From the NCBI GenBank assembly GCA_040429635.1, contig CP158972.1, positions 2,490,001-2,554,000 on the forward strand: a stretch of DNA of 64,000 nt, in the 5' to 3' direction. Source of the DNA: Tamlana crocina (GTDB lineage: Bacteria; Bacteroidota; Bacteroidia; Flavobacteriales; Flavobacteriaceae). This document shows, in pieces, positions 44,178 through 53,708 of this stretch (its first letter is position 1; the number at the start of each line of letters is the position of its first letter). The notes below the pieces were generated by a model. The model searched no databases, was not told the origin of the DNA, and was given only the letters and a program-made list of their open reading frames with translations. The position numbers were made by a program, and so were the translations under genes.

Positions 44178-46628
44178 TTAAATATTCTTGGCGTTTTTAA
44201 CCTTTTGGTTAGTAAGGGCTAATTCTATGACCTCACTCATATCGGATACATAATGGAACGTCAAACCTTTTAAATACTCTGGTTTGATTTCCTCAATATC
44301 GCGGCGGTTATCTTCACACAATAAAATTTCTTTGATTCTGGCTCGCTTGGCCGCCAAAATCTTTTCTTTGATACCACCAACGGGAAGCACTTTTCCTCGA
44401 AGGGTAATTTCGCCTGTCATGGCGATGCTCTTCTTCACTTTCTTCTGTGTGAACAATGATACCAACGAGGTTAACATCGTTACCCCTGCACTTGGCCCGT
44501 CCTTTGGCGTAGCGCCTTCAGGCACGTGGATGTGTACATTGTATTTATCGAATGCTGTTGGGTCGATACCAAATTCCTCGGCGTTCGATTTGATGTATTC
44601 CATGGCAATGGTAGCCGATTCCTTCATCACTTTACCTAAATTTCCGGTAACGGTCATCGCTCCTTTTCCTTTTGATAAAATGGATTCGATAAACAGAATA
44701 TCACCACCAACACGGGTCCAAGCCAAACCTGTTACCACGCCAGCCACATTATTGTTTTCGTATTTATCGCGCTCCAATTTTGGTCCGCCTAAAACTTCAA
44801 CAATATCTTCGTTGGTTACTTTAATATTGTATTCCTCTTCCATGGCAATGTTTTTGGCCGCAAAACGTACCATTTTGGCAATTTGCTTTTCCAAACCACG
44901 AACACCCGATTCGCGCGTGTAGCCTTCAACAATTTTTTCCAATTGTGGCTTACCAATTTTTAGATCTTTGGAAGACAATCCGTGCTCTTTCAACTGCTTT
45001 GGCAACAAGTGCTGCTTGGCAATTTCAACCTTTTCTTCAATGGTATAGCCCGTTACGTTTATAATTTCCATTCGGTCGAGCAATGCCGGCTGAATAGTCG
45101 ATAAGCTATTTGAAGTGGCAATAAACATCACTTTAGAGAGGTCGTAGCCCATTTCTAAGAAATTGTCGTAAAACTCACTGTTTTGCTCGGGATCCAATAC
45201 TTCTAACATCGCTGACGACGGATCGCCTTGATGCGAATTGGAAAGTTTATCGATTTCATCCAATACAAACACGGGGTTTGATGTGCCCGCTTTTTTTAGA
45301 CTTTGGATGATACGCCCCGGCATCGCCCCAATATATGTTTTTCGGTGCCCACGAATTTCGGCTTCATCTCGCAATCCGCCCAACGACATACGCACATATT
45401 CACGCCCCAAAGCTTCGGCAATAGATTTTCCCAACGACGTTTTACCCACACCCGGAGGCCCATAAAGGCACAAAATAGGTGATTTCATATCGTTTCGCAG
45501 TTTCAATACCGCTAGATATTCAATGATGCGTCTTTTTACGTCTTCCAAACCAAAATGGTCGCGATTCAGGATTTTCATGGCGCGTTTTAAGTCGAATTTA
45601 TCTTCGCTAAACTCGTTCCAAGGCAAATCCAAAAACAGCTCTAAATAGTTACGTTGAATGGAATATTCAGCCACCTGCGGATTCATACGTTGCATTTTGG
45701 CTATTTCCTTTTCAAAATGCTTGGCTACTTTTTCGTCCCAGTTTTTTTCCTGGGCTGCGATACGCATTTCCTCAATTTCGGTATCGTGGCTTACCCCCCC
45801 CAATTCTTCTTGGATGGTTTTCATTTGCTGGTGCAGGAAATATTCACGTTGCTGTTGGCTCATATCCATTTGCACCTTCGATTGAATATCGTTTTTCAAT
45901 TCCAATTTCTGGAACTCAACATTCATATATTTTAAAGTCGCCAAAGCACGCTCTTTTAAATCGTTGATTTCTAAAAGTTCTTGCTTTTCATCCACCGAAA
46001 GGTTCATATTCGACGACACAAAATTCACCAAAAACGAATTGCTTTCAATGTTTTTTATGGCGAAAGAGGCTTCACTTGGAATATTTGGACTTTCCTTAAT
46101 GATATCCAAAGCCAAATCCTTAATCGATTCGATAATCGCGCTAAACTCCTTATTTTTTTGTGCGGGCCTTGCTTCGGGGATGTCCCTAATCGTGGCATTC
46201 ATGTAAGGCTCTTCGGTAATGACCTCGGCCACTTGAAAGCGTTTTTTTCCCTGAATTATCACGGTAACATTGCCATCGGGCATTTTTAAAACCCTTAAAA
46301 TACGAGCCACCGTTCCGGTTGGGTGGATGTCTTTTGCTGTAGGTTTTTCTACATTTTCATCTTTTTGGGCCACTACGCCAATTACCTTTCCGCCCTTGTT
46401 GGCGTCGTTAATCAGTTTTATGGATTGGTCGCGACCGGCGGTAATAGGAATGACCACGCCGGGAAACAACACCGTATTTCGTAACGATAAAATAGGCAAG
46501 GTTTCGGGCAACTCTTCGTTATTTATGGCTTCTTCATCTTCGGGTGTCATTAACGGAATCAATTCTGCATTTTCGTCAAACTCCTGCAATGACAAACTGT
46601 CAAGATTCATGATATTCGATTTCTTCAT
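44178..46628 (-). CDS. lon: ATP-dependent protease Lon
   Basis: An 816-residue LonA protease. N-terminal substrate-binding LON domain (~45-245, [19 protein letters not shown]), AAA+ domain with Walker [14 protein letters not shown] and Walker [10 protein letters not shown] (~390-460), sensor and arginine-finger region, and a C-terminal serine protease domain with catalytic Ser in DGPSAGVTM and Lys in [10 protein letters not shown]. Lon degrades misfolded and regulatory proteins. No heat-shock operator is recognised upstream. The terminator downstream carries an inserted repeat. Confidence 0.97.
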   Translation of the reverse strand: MKKSNIMNLDSLSLQEFDENAELIPLMTPEDEEAINNEELPETLPILSLRNTVLFPGVVIPITAGRDQSIKLINDANKGGKVIGVVAQKDENVEKPTAKDIHPTGTVARILRVLKMPDGNVTVIIQGKKRFQVAEVITEEPYMNATIRDIPEARPAQKNKEFSAIIESIKDLALDIIKESPNIPSEASFAIKNIESNSFLVNFVSSNMNLSVDEKQELLEINDLKERALATLKYMNVEFQKLELKNDIQSKVQMDMSQQQREYFLHQQMKTIQEELGGVSHDTEIEEMRIAAQEKNWDEKVAKHFEKEIAKMQRMNPQVAEYSIQRNYLELFLDLPWNEFSEDKFDLKRAMKILNRDHFGLEDVKRRIIEYLAVLKLRNDMKSPILCLYGPPGVGKTSLGKSIAEALGREYVRMSLGGLRDEAEIRGHRKTYIGAMPGRIIQSLKKAGTSNPVFVLDEIDKLSNSHQGDPSSAMLEVLDPEQNSEFYDNFLEMGYDLSKVMFIATSNSLSTIQPALLDRMEIINVTGYTIEEKVEIAKQHLLPKQLKEHGLSSKDLKIGKPQLEKIVEGYTRESGVRGLEKQIAKMVRFAAKNIAMEEEYNIKVTNEDIVEVLGGPKLERDKYENNNVAGVVTGLAWTRVGGDILFIESILSKGKGAMTVTGNLGKVMKESATIAMEYIKSNAEEFGIDPTAFDKYNVHIHVPEGATPKDGPSAGVTMLTSLVSLFTQKKVKKSIAMTGEITLRGKVLPVGGIKEKILAAKRARIKEILLCEDNRRDIEEIKPEYLKGLTFHYVSDMSEVIELALTNQKVKNAKNI

Positions 46629-46807
46629 ATACTATATTAAGCCAATCTGTCATTAAAAACAGATGGTTTTGATTTTTAATTTAACTCTAAAAGTTTTAAA
46701 ACGCTGAAAACAGGCGGTTTAAACGAACATACCTATTCTCTTTAATGTAGTAAATTCAATTGCTGTGCCATAATTGGATTTTGCAAAACCCAATTTGAGG
46801 TTTGGGG

Positions 46808-47458
46808 TTACATCTTCCCCATTTTCTTCAAAACAAAAAGTAAAACGATGGGAATGGCCAACAACACCACCATCAACAAATTGGTTTGGAACAGCCACGG
46901 CGAAAGAATTAAAGTAATTACGTAACCACCAATGGCACCTCCAAAATGCGCATCATGCCCAATATTGCCAATACGGTTTTTCATACCGTAAATGGAGTAC
47001 AGTAAATAACCGATGCCAAACACATACGCCGGGATGGGGATGGGGATAAAAAACAAGTACAAACTCATATCCGGACGCAATAATATAGCGGCGTAAATAA
47101 CCCCAGAAACGGCTCCACTGGCACCAACGGCGCTGTAATGGTATTCGTTTTTATGGAAGTATAACGACAACAAATTACCCAACAACAAACTGCCCAGATA
47201 AATTAAAACAAACTGCGTGGTGTTTAACAAAGTAATAACCACACCGGCAAAAAAGTAGAGCGTTAGCATATTGAACAGTAAATGCTGCATATCGGCATGT
47301 AAAAATCCCGAACTGAACATTCGGATCTGTTCTCCGCGTTTTACCGCCCCCACGTTGAATTTATACTTTTCAAAAAATGAGTAATCCTGGAATCCTTTAT
47401 ACGAAATGATGACGTTCGCTGCAATCAAAATTATGGTAATGACATCTATGTTGCCCAT
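46808..47458 (-). CDS. Rhomboid-family intramembrane serine protease
   Basis: A 216-residue membrane protein with about six helices. HADMQHLLFNMLTLYFF in the TM2 region, the catalytic Ser in GASGAVSG, and the catalytic His in GHDAHFGGAIGG together give the rhomboid Ser-His dyad, fully conserved. It also has the conserved RMFSSGFLH before TM2. Substrates are unknown. It is divergent from the LpxL-type acyltransferase gene. Confidence 0.93.
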   Translation of the reverse strand: MGNIDVITIILIAANVIISYKGFQDYSFFEKYKFNVGAVKRGEQIRMFSSGFLHADMQHLLFNMLTLYFFAGVVITLLNTTQFVLIYLGSLLLGNLLSLYFHKNEYHYSAVGASGAVSGVIYAAILLRPDMSLYLFFIPIPIPAYVFGIGYLLYSIYGMKNRIGNIGHDAHFGGAIGGYVITLILSPWLFQTNLLMVVLLAIPIVLLFVLKKMGKM

Positions 47459-47508
47459 GGGGAATAAAAGTTTGAATTAGTCTATATTTGCAAATCTAAA
47501 ATTTATTC

Positions 47509-48378
47509 ATGCAATTTCTAGTTTATATTTTGGTTTATCCGCTATTGTGGATGGTTTCCAAATTGCCGTTTCGGTTGTTGTACTTGCTTTCCGATGGGCT
47601 GTATCTACTACTCTACTACATTGTGGGCTACCGAAAAAAGGTGGTGACCGAAAATTTAAAATTGGTCTTTCCCGAGAAAACTGAACAGGAAATTACGGCC
47701 ATAAAAAAGAAATTCTACAAGCACCTTTGCGATATGTTTTTGGAAATGGCCAAAACCATGACTATTTCTGAAAAGGAATTGGAAAAACGCTTTAAAATCA
47801 CCAATCCGGAAGAACTAAAACGCCTTGAAAAACTCAACAAAAGCATCATTTTAATTTTTGGGCATTATGCCAGTTGGGAATGGTCTATCGTATTGCAAAA
47901 CTACATCAATTTTAAAGGCTTTGCGGTTTACAAAAAATTGGCCAACAAACATTTCGATAAATTGGTTCGCGATATTCGTTCGAAATACAACACTACGCTA
48001 ATCAGTACAAAAGAAACCATACACACCATTACCCAAAATGAGTTGGCCGGAACAAAATCCATCACCGGTTTTTTAAGCGACCAATCACCACGGTTGAGCA
48101 AAGAAGTGTATTGGAGCAGCTTTATGGGGATAAAAGTACCGTGTTTTACGGGCGCTGAGCGTTTGGCTAAAAAGTTGGATTTTTCAACCGCGTATTTAAA
48201 AGTGAACAAAATAAAACGGGGCTATTACGAAGCTGAAATCATCACCCTGGCGGAAGATTCAAGAATTTATAAAGACTACGAGCTTACCGATATATTTCTA
48301 AGGGAAGTTGAAAAACAAATTTACCAAGCCCCCGAATATTATTTCTGGACACACAAACGTTGGAAACATCGGGTGTAG
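47509..48378 (+). CDS. Lysophospholipid/lipid A acyltransferase family protein (LpxL/HtrB-like)
   Basis: A 289-residue inner-membrane-associated acyltransferase. The catalytic H-x4-E motif is HYASWEW (~120). Other typical parts are VTENLKLVFPEKTEQEI near residue 50, SITGFLSDQSPR (binding), the GAERLAKKL segment and the C-terminal PEYYFWTHKRWKHR. The family transfers a secondary acyl chain onto lipid A or related lipids; in Bacteroidota the acceptor may instead be an amino-lipid. A TATATTTG -7 box lies at 47483-47490. Confidence 0.88.
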   Translation: MQFLVYILVYPLLWMVSKLPFRLLYLLSDGLYLLLYYIVGYRKKVVTENLKLVFPEKTEQEITAIKKKFYKHLCDMFLEMAKTMTISEKELEKRFKITNPEELKRLEKLNKSIILIFGHYASWEWSIVLQNYINFKGFAVYKKLANKHFDKLVRDIRSKYNTTLISTKETIHTITQNELAGTKSITGFLSDQSPRLSKEVYWSSFMGIKVPCFTGAERLAKKLDFSTAYLKVNKIKRGYYEAEIITLAEDSRIYKDYELTDIFLREVEKQIYQAPEYYFWTHKRWKHRV

Positions 48379-48460
48379 GGTTCAAAGTTTCAGGTTTCGG
48401 GTTTCAGGTTACTTAAAAAACCAGTGAAAAACCTTTGCGCCTTAGCGACTTTGCGAGATT
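48379..48460. repeat. Intergenic low-complexity and dispersed-type repeat
   Basis: 48382-48411 holds near-tandem GGTTTCAGGTTT/CGGGTTTCAGG units; 48430-48460 holds TTTGCGCCTTAGCGACTTTGCGAG, a short phased TTTGCG/CTTAGCG repeat. Sequences of this type recur between genes in many flavobacterial genomes (recalled, not searched). Confidence 0.5.
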
Positions 48461-48483
48461 AATTTTCAAGGAAAATAGATGCC

Positions 48484-49896
48484 TTAAGCACTCTTTTTAG
48501 AATACTTCAGTAGTAAATATTTTAGCTTTTCACCTTCAATGGGTTTGGCCAAAAAGTCGTCTATTCCAGCGAGTTTGGCGTTATTGATGTCCTCCTCAAA
48601 AGCACTGGCCGACACCGCAATAATAGGCGTTTGTCTAGCATCATACTTTTTGGTTTCCTTGATGGCCTTCGTAGCCTGGTAGCCATCCATGTCGGGCATA
48701 TAAATATCCATAAAAATCACATCAAAGTCGAGGATTTTATAAAGTTCCACCGCTTCCAATCCGTTTTTAGCAAACGTACAATCGGCGCCATGGCGTTCCA
48801 ATAAAAACTTAATTACCTTTTGGTTGGTACGGTTATCTTCGGCCACCAAAACATTCAGTTTTTCCAACAAAATGGGTTTGCTTATTTCCTCCTCTAGTTT
48901 TAGATTGAGCGTTTTTTTAAGCTGAAGGCTGAAATAAAAAGTAGAGCCTTCATTCTCCTTACTTTCCAACTTCAATTGTCCGCCCATCATTTTCACCAGC
49001 TTATTCGAAATGGCCAAACCAATACCCCGCCCTCTGTAATCTTTTAAAGTAGGCTCGTTTAGTGTTTGTTGGGCGTTGCCCAAAACCTGTTTTGCCATAT
49101 TGGGACGCATGCCTATTCCGGTATCTTTCACGTAAAAGGCAATGATTTGCTCGCCTTGTATACCCACCGATTGGTCTACAATAACCGATACCTTCCCCAA
49201 ATGGGTAAACTTAATGGCATTGTTTATTAAATTAATGAGTATTTGCTGGATGCGTGCCGAATCACCAATAAGCAAAAACTTATCGTTGTCTTTTGGCAAA
49301 AAGGTATATTCAAATTCCAAGCCTTTTTCCCAAGCTTGGTACTCGAACACTTTGAACAGTTTGGTGAGGTCCGAACGTAAATCCATAGTCGTTAAATTCA
49401 ACGATACGCCTTCATTTTCCACTTCCGAATTATCGGTAATCATATTTACCAATTGTAGTAAATGTTGGGATGAATATTCGGCAATCTCCACCTGCGCGCG
49501 TTGGTCAGCCGTCAAATCGGTTTGTTTCAACATGTTCATCATGCCCAAAACGGTACTGAGTGGCGTGCGCACCTCGTAACTCATATTGGCCAAATACACC
49601 GATTTTTCACTCGCCAAATTATCGGCCACTACAACCTCTTCCTTAAGTTCCTTTATGCGTTGTTTTAAATTGGTTTTAACCACGTCGTTTTTCAACTGGT
49701 TTTTGAAGAAAAATTGCAAAACCAAAACTTGTGCCACAGCGATGATGAATAAAATAGCCGCCGCCGTATTCGCGTAAATCTTATCCTCCAAAACGGCATA
49801 ACCCACCACCAAAATAGCCGCAATAAATATAAAAATGAAAAAAGACTGCTTCTTTTTCACCTTTACGGATTTCATAAATTTTGAAAGGAAATTCAT
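48484..49896 (-). CDS. Hybrid sensor histidine kinase/response regulator with Tyr in place of the H-box His
   Basis: A 470-residue inner-membrane protein: two N-terminal transmembrane helices (~18-36 and 45-63) with almost no periplasmic loop, a coiled-coil linker, a HisKA region (~100-165), a HATPase_c domain (~205-330, N box NNAIKFT, DTGIGM, GRGIGLAI) and a C-terminal receiver (~345-465, AEDNRTN, phospho-Asp in FMDIYMP, SASAF, FLAKP). The H-box reads MSYEVRTPL; the His normally expected is Tyr107 (codon TAC, 49576-49578). ATP-binding and receiver motifs are intact, so autophosphorylation at the normal site should be lost. The signal is unknown. Confidence 0.9.
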   Translation of the reverse strand: MNFLSKFMKSVKVKKKQSFFIFIFIAAILVVGYAVLEDKIYANTAAAILFIIAVAQVLVLQFFFKNQLKNDVVKTNLKQRIKELKEEVVVADNLASEKSVYLANMSYEVRTPLSTVLGMMNMLKQTDLTADQRAQVEIAEYSSQHLLQLVNMITDNSEVENEGVSLNLTTMDLRSDLTKLFKVFEYQAWEKGLEFEYTFLPKDNDKFLLIGDSARIQQILINLINNAIKFTHLGKVSVIVDQSVGIQGEQIIAFYVKDTGIGMRPNMAKQVLGNAQQTLNEPTLKDYRGRGIGLAISNKLVKMMGGQLKLESKENEGSTFYFSLQLKKTLNLKLEEEISKPILLEKLNVLVAEDNRTNQKVIKFLLERHGADCTFAKNGLEAVELYKILDFDVIFMDIYMPDMDGYQATKAIKETKKYDARQTPIIAVSASAFEEDINNAKLAGIDDFLAKPIEGEKLKYLLLKYSKKSA

Positions 49897-50027
49897 TAGA
49901 TTGGCGCTTTTAACAAACTTATTTATAAATATGTAAAATTACAAAACTATTATACGTAAACCCCTATAAAAATATTTTTAATTTAACTACCTTTAAGCAT
50001 CAATCACTTCTCTTAACTTTCATAAAA

Positions 50028-51068
50028 ATGCGAATAGAATACGATATAAAACTAGGCTTTAAAGATGTTATGATCAGGCCGAAACGCTCTACTTTAAAAA
50101 GCCGATCGGAAGTTAGCCTTAATCGGGAATTTAAGTTTTTGCACAGCCCAATTTCATGGGAAGGTATCCCGATTATGGCAGCCAATATGGACACGGTGGG
50201 CACTTTTGATATGGCCAAAGTCCTGTCGAAAAACAAACTGTTTACCGCCATTCACAAGCACTACCCCATTAACGATTGGAGCCTGTTTTTAGCAGAGTTG
50301 CCCAAGGGCGCCGAAAACTATGTGGCCGTAAGTACAGGCATTGGCAAAAACGATTCGACAAAATTGGCCGAGATTTTTAAAATGCATCCGCAATTGCAAT
50401 TCATTTGCATTGATGTGGCCAATGGCTACTCCGAACATTTTGTGCACTTTGTAAAGCGTACAAGAGAGCAGTACCCCGAAAAAGTGATTATTGCCGGCAA
50501 TGTGGTTACGGGCGAAATGGTAGAAGAACTCTTGTTGGCGGGTGCCGATATCGTTAAAGTGGGCATTGGCCCCGGTTCGGTGTGTACCACGCGCGTTAAA
50601 ACCGGTGTGGGCTATCCGCAACTGTCGGCTATAATTGAATGTGCCGACGCCGCGCATGGTTTGGGCGGACAAATCATTAGCGATGGGGGGTGCGCCTCGC
50701 CTGGCGATATTGCCAAAGCCTTCGGTGCCGGGGCCGATTATGTGATGTTGGGCGGTATGCTGGCCGGACACGATGAAAGTGGTGGCGAAATCATTGAAAA
50801 GAATGGCAAACCCTTTCGGAAATTTTACGGTATGAGCTCATCTACAGCCATGGAAAAACATGTGGGCGGTGTGGCCGAATACCGTGCCAGCGAAGGCAAA
50901 ACCGTTGAAGTGCCCTATAAAGGCTCGGTTGAAAACACCCTACAGGATATTTTGGGCGGCCTGCGCAGTACCTGTACTTATGTGGGCGCCTCAAGGCTTA
51001 AAGAATTGACCAAACGTACCACGTTTATTCGCGTAAACGAACAGGAAAACCAAGTGTATAGTTCTTGA
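50028..51068 (+). CDS. guaC: GMP reductase
   Basis: A 346-residue TIM-barrel enzyme that reductively deaminates GMP to IMP using NADPH. It has [20 protein letters not shown], the cofactor loop [21 protein letters not shown] with the active-site Cys, and [30 protein letters not shown]. The absence of CBS domains, the length, and [11 protein letters not shown] distinguish it from IMP dehydrogenase. No purine-responsive element was identified in the ~130-bp upstream gap. Confidence 0.95.
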   Translation: MRIEYDIKLGFKDVMIRPKRSTLKSRSEVSLNREFKFLHSPISWEGIPIMAANMDTVGTFDMAKVLSKNKLFTAIHKHYPINDWSLFLAELPKGAENYVAVSTGIGKNDSTKLAEIFKMHPQLQFICIDVANGYSEHFVHFVKRTREQYPEKVIIAGNVVTGEMVEELLLAGADIVKVGIGPGSVCTTRVKTGVGYPQLSAIIECADAAHGLGGQIISDGGCASPGDIAKAFGAGADYVMLGGMLAGHDESGGEIIEKNGKPFRKFYGMSSSTAMEKHVGGVAEYRASEGKTVEVPYKGSVENTLQDILGGLRSTCTYVGASRLKELTKRTTFIRVNEQENQVYSS

Positions 51069-51184
51069 TTTTCCAGAAAGTTTAATAAAACGGCTACATT
51101 CTTTTAGGTTATTACTTATATTTATCGAATATAAATATAATGGGGCTAAACGCAATTGAGTTTAGCCAATTGTTGTAGCACATT

Positions 51185-52045
51185 ATGGAACACACCGAAA
51201 TTAGAGGAATAAAAATAATAGAAACGGATTATGTAAATCCATTATTTGCTACAGAAAAAAAGAGCTTATATCTTAATTCTAAAAGACTAAAAAGAAGTTT
51301 TCGCTATTTAAAAAAATACAAAATTAAATCAATTGTTATCTGTGAACAGTTTTTTGAATTTAAAGACCTTGAAATCTTAAAAAAGTTTAATTGCGATGGA
51401 ATTACAGAAGTCTCAATAAAAAAGAATTTCGACAATCTTAATAGACTAAATATTTTTAAGAATCTACAAGTTTTAACAATTGGAGATGAATGTAAAAAAG
51501 CAATATTGGATTTTTCTTTAATAAATCAACTTAAATTAATTTCTGCGAATTGGAGTGTGGAATTTGAAAACTTCAATGAATTATCTGAATTGATTTCTTG
51601 TAAACTCTGGTATTTTAAAAATGATGACTTAACCTTTTTATCGAATCTCAAAAATTTAATTAGATTAGAATTAGTAAACGGAACAGTTAAATCATTAAAA
51701 GGAATAGAAAACCTGTCTACTTTAAAAGAGATTCACTTATACTACCTTAAATATCTAAAAAGTTTTAACGGAATTTCTAAAAACCACAAAAATCTTGAGG
51801 TATTTTTTACTTACAGCATCCCTAATATTGAACAAATATCAAATCTTGGAAATGCAGAAAATTTGAAAATCCTACAAATAAGTAAAACAAATAAAGAATA
51901 CGATTCATTTAAATTTTTAGACAAACTTAAAAAATTAGAAAGAGTTAAAATGATTTGCGAAAAAGTTTCAGACAAAGATTTAAAACCTCTGGAAAGAATG
52001 AGAAATAGAACATCTGACCAACTGAACAGTATAAAAAAACGGTAG
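51185..52045 (+). CDS. AT-rich leucine-rich-repeat protein of unknown function
   Basis: A 286-residue protein without signal peptide or membrane helix, so cytoplasmic. From ~100 to 270 it shows LRR-like segments (LSNLKNLIRLELVNGTVKSL, GIENLSTLKEIHLYYLKYL, NLGNAENLKILQISKT, FLDKLKKLERVKMI). It is markedly more AT-rich and Lys/Asn/Ile-rich than its neighbours, and the flanks contain TTTAGCCAATTGTTGTAGCAC upstream and GGTAGCCAACC with ATCGCACAACCC downstream. These features suggest an acquired single-gene cassette. Many such lone LRR proteins act in polymorphic immunity or protein binding; no function is assigned. Confidence 0.75.
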   Translation: MEHTEIRGIKIIETDYVNPLFATEKKSLYLNSKRLKRSFRYLKKYKIKSIVICEQFFEFKDLEILKKFNCDGITEVSIKKNFDNLNRLNIFKNLQVLTIGDECKKAILDFSLINQLKLISANWSVEFENFNELSELISCKLWYFKNDDLTFLSNLKNLIRLELVNGTVKSLKGIENLSTLKEIHLYYLKYLKSFNGISKNHKNLEVFFTYSIPNIEQISNLGNAENLKILQISKTNKEYDSFKFLDKLKKLERVKMICEKVSDKDLKPLERMRNRTSDQLNSIKKR

Positions 52046-52099
52046 CCAACCCCGATAACCATCGCACAACCCCATAATTTTTCAAAAACAGGATACAAA

Positions 52100-52126
52100 A
52101 ACGCCCACTTTTAGGGTGTTTTTTTT
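52100..52126 (+). terminator. Terminator of the LRR gene
   Basis: ACGCCC/GGGTGT stem with a 6-nt loop followed by eight T residues. Confidence 0.75.
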
Positions 52127-52216
52127 ATGCTCTCTGCCAACCTGACATTTTAAAAACCACCTCGTTATTTCACAGTGCCTTGGTATATTTTTTGCTACAT
52201 AATTATCAAACATTAG

Positions 52217-52285
52217 TTTAGATTCCCGTTTTCACGGGAATGACAATTTCAACGGAACTACGACGCAAAACGTCGCAGAATTTTT
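52217..52285 (+). repeat. Dispersed palindromic repeat family A, copy 3 (short form)
   Basis: TTTAGATTCCCGTTTTCACGGGAATGACA: a perfect ATTCCCGT/ACGGGAAT hairpin with only a short loop, then AATTTC, then a second hairpin CGACG/CGTCG, ending GAATTTTT. It is the compact form of the 42722-42934 element and lies 20 bp before a lipoprotein gene. Confidence 0.75.
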
Positions 52286-52304
52286 AATTTAAAATGTAAG
52301 CACT

Positions 52305-52790
52305 ATGAAGACACTTAAAATTATTCCGATGTTATTTTTACTCTTGTTTTTCAATTGTTCGGGTCAAGAAAAACAAGGCAAGGTTGAACAAAACGCTGTG
52401 AAGCCCGACGAAAACATTACTGTAAACAAGGAGTACGACGAGCATGGCAACCTGATAAAATACGACTCCATTTACTCGTACAGTTACTCTTCAAACGGTA
52501 AACTTAACGACAGTCTGCGCATGCAGTTCGAAAACCATTTTAAACAGAATTCCATTTTCAGCGATTCGTTTTTCGATGATTTTTTTGGGAGCGATTCCAC
52601 GAGCACGTTCAATCCACGAAATTTTTTCCAACGCGGGTTTATCAATCAGGATGATCATATTAAAAACATGATGAAACGCATGGATTCCATTCAGCAGTTA
52701 TTCTTCGAACAGCATGCACGCCCCATCATTCCTGCCGAACCGCAAAAGCCGGACCCAGAAACAGAAAAAACGAACTATAAACAAATTTAA
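52305..52790 (+). CDS. Small lipoprotein of unknown function
   Basis: A 161-residue lipoprotein with leader MKTLKIIPMLFLLLFFNC and lipid-modified Cys18. The mature protein is polar and Phe/Asp/Ser-rich (FSDSFFDDFFGSDSTSTF, NPRNFFQRGFINQDDHIKNM), with no recognised domain. It probably resides at the periplasmic face of a membrane. Repeat copy 3 lies just upstream. No homologous family is recognised. Confidence 0.7.
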   Translation: MKTLKIIPMLFLLLFFNCSGQEKQGKVEQNAVKPDENITVNKEYDEHGNLIKYDSIYSYSYSSNGKLNDSLRMQFENHFKQNSIFSDSFFDDFFGSDSTSTFNPRNFFQRGFINQDDHIKNMMKRMDSIQQLFFEQHARPIIPAEPQKPDPETEKTNYKQI

Positions 52791-52907
52791 AAATTGATGA
52801 ATGGTTTTACCCTATGGCGGTTATGTGAAAGTAAAAATGCAGTTTAAAAATACTTAAAAAATAACCAAGGTATTGAGCGCATAATACAAAATGTTAATAA
52901 ATAAAAC

Positions 52908-53588
52908 TCAATTCATCGGGCTGATGCGCTCCAATTTTTCCTTGTTTTTTTCGTAGGCATCTGGAAACACACCTTGCACAAACAGCAACACACCAAAGCC
53001 TAGAATGACTATAGCTATTATTTTTTTTGTTTTAAAAATGAGTCGTGGGGTGAGTTTGGCCTTCAGTTTTTTAGCAATCAATATTTTAACGATATCGCAA
53101 ACAAAATAAGAAAACAACATCCCGAAAATAAAAACCAAACTGCCGTTTTCAGAACTGGTAAGCGAATCGCCCAACACAATAAAGCCCAGCCACCCCAACA
53201 ATACCCCAATATTTATAAAATTGAGCAGAAAACCCTTTATAAACAGTTTGCCGTAGCCTTTTTTAAGTTCTACTTTATGGAATTCCTTTACAATGGCACG
53301 AAAGGATTTTGAGGTTTTCATAAACGAAATGACCCCGTAAACCATCAATAGCACGCCACCAAAAATGAGAAAATTAGGGTCGTTGCTTATTTTTCCACGG
53401 AGATTGTTGGTACTGTAGAAGGCAATAATGATGAAAATGATATCGGCCAGTATAACGCCCAAATCAAAAATTAAAGCACTCCTAAACCCTTTGGTAGCAC
53501 TGGTTTCCAAGAGCACAAAAAACACCGGCCCGATGGTAAATGCAAGAATAATTCCGAATGGCACGGCCGTTAAAATATCGTCAATCAT
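52908..53588 (-). CDS. LysE-family amino-acid exporter
   Basis: A 226-residue inner-membrane protein with six hydrophobic helices. The N-terminus AVPFGIILAFTIGPVFFVLLETSATKGFRSALIFDLG carries the family's conserved GP and helix-1/2 pattern, and GVLLGWLGFIVLG lies in the central half. LysE exporters extrude basic or other amino acids. The C-terminal KNKEKLERISP is cytoplasmic. The substrate cannot be specified. Confidence 0.88.
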   Translation of the reverse strand: MIDDILTAVPFGIILAFTIGPVFFVLLETSATKGFRSALIFDLGVILADIIFIIIAFYSTNNLRGKISNDPNFLIFGGVLLMVYGVISFMKTSKSFRAIVKEFHKVELKKGYGKLFIKGFLLNFINIGVLLGWLGFIVLGDSLTSSENGSLVFIFGMLFSYFVCDIVKILIAKKLKAKLTPRLIFKTKKIIAIVILGFGVLLFVQGVFPDAYEKNKEKLERISPMN

Positions 53589-53660
53589 ATTTATTGAGAG
53601 GGTTTCAATACAAAGTAAAGAAATATTTTAAACTTCATTATTCGTTTTTGGTTATAAACA

Positions 53661-53686
53661 CAAAAAAGCCGTACCTAAGTACAGCT
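53661..53686 (-). terminator. Terminator of the head-GIN gene
   Basis: AGCTGTAC/GTACGGCT stem (53667-53674 with 53679-53686), 4-nt loop, and six A residues on the plus strand, i.e. T residues on the minus-strand transcript. Confidence 0.75.
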
Positions 53687-53708
53687 AATATCAATACCAA
53701 TTTTGTTT

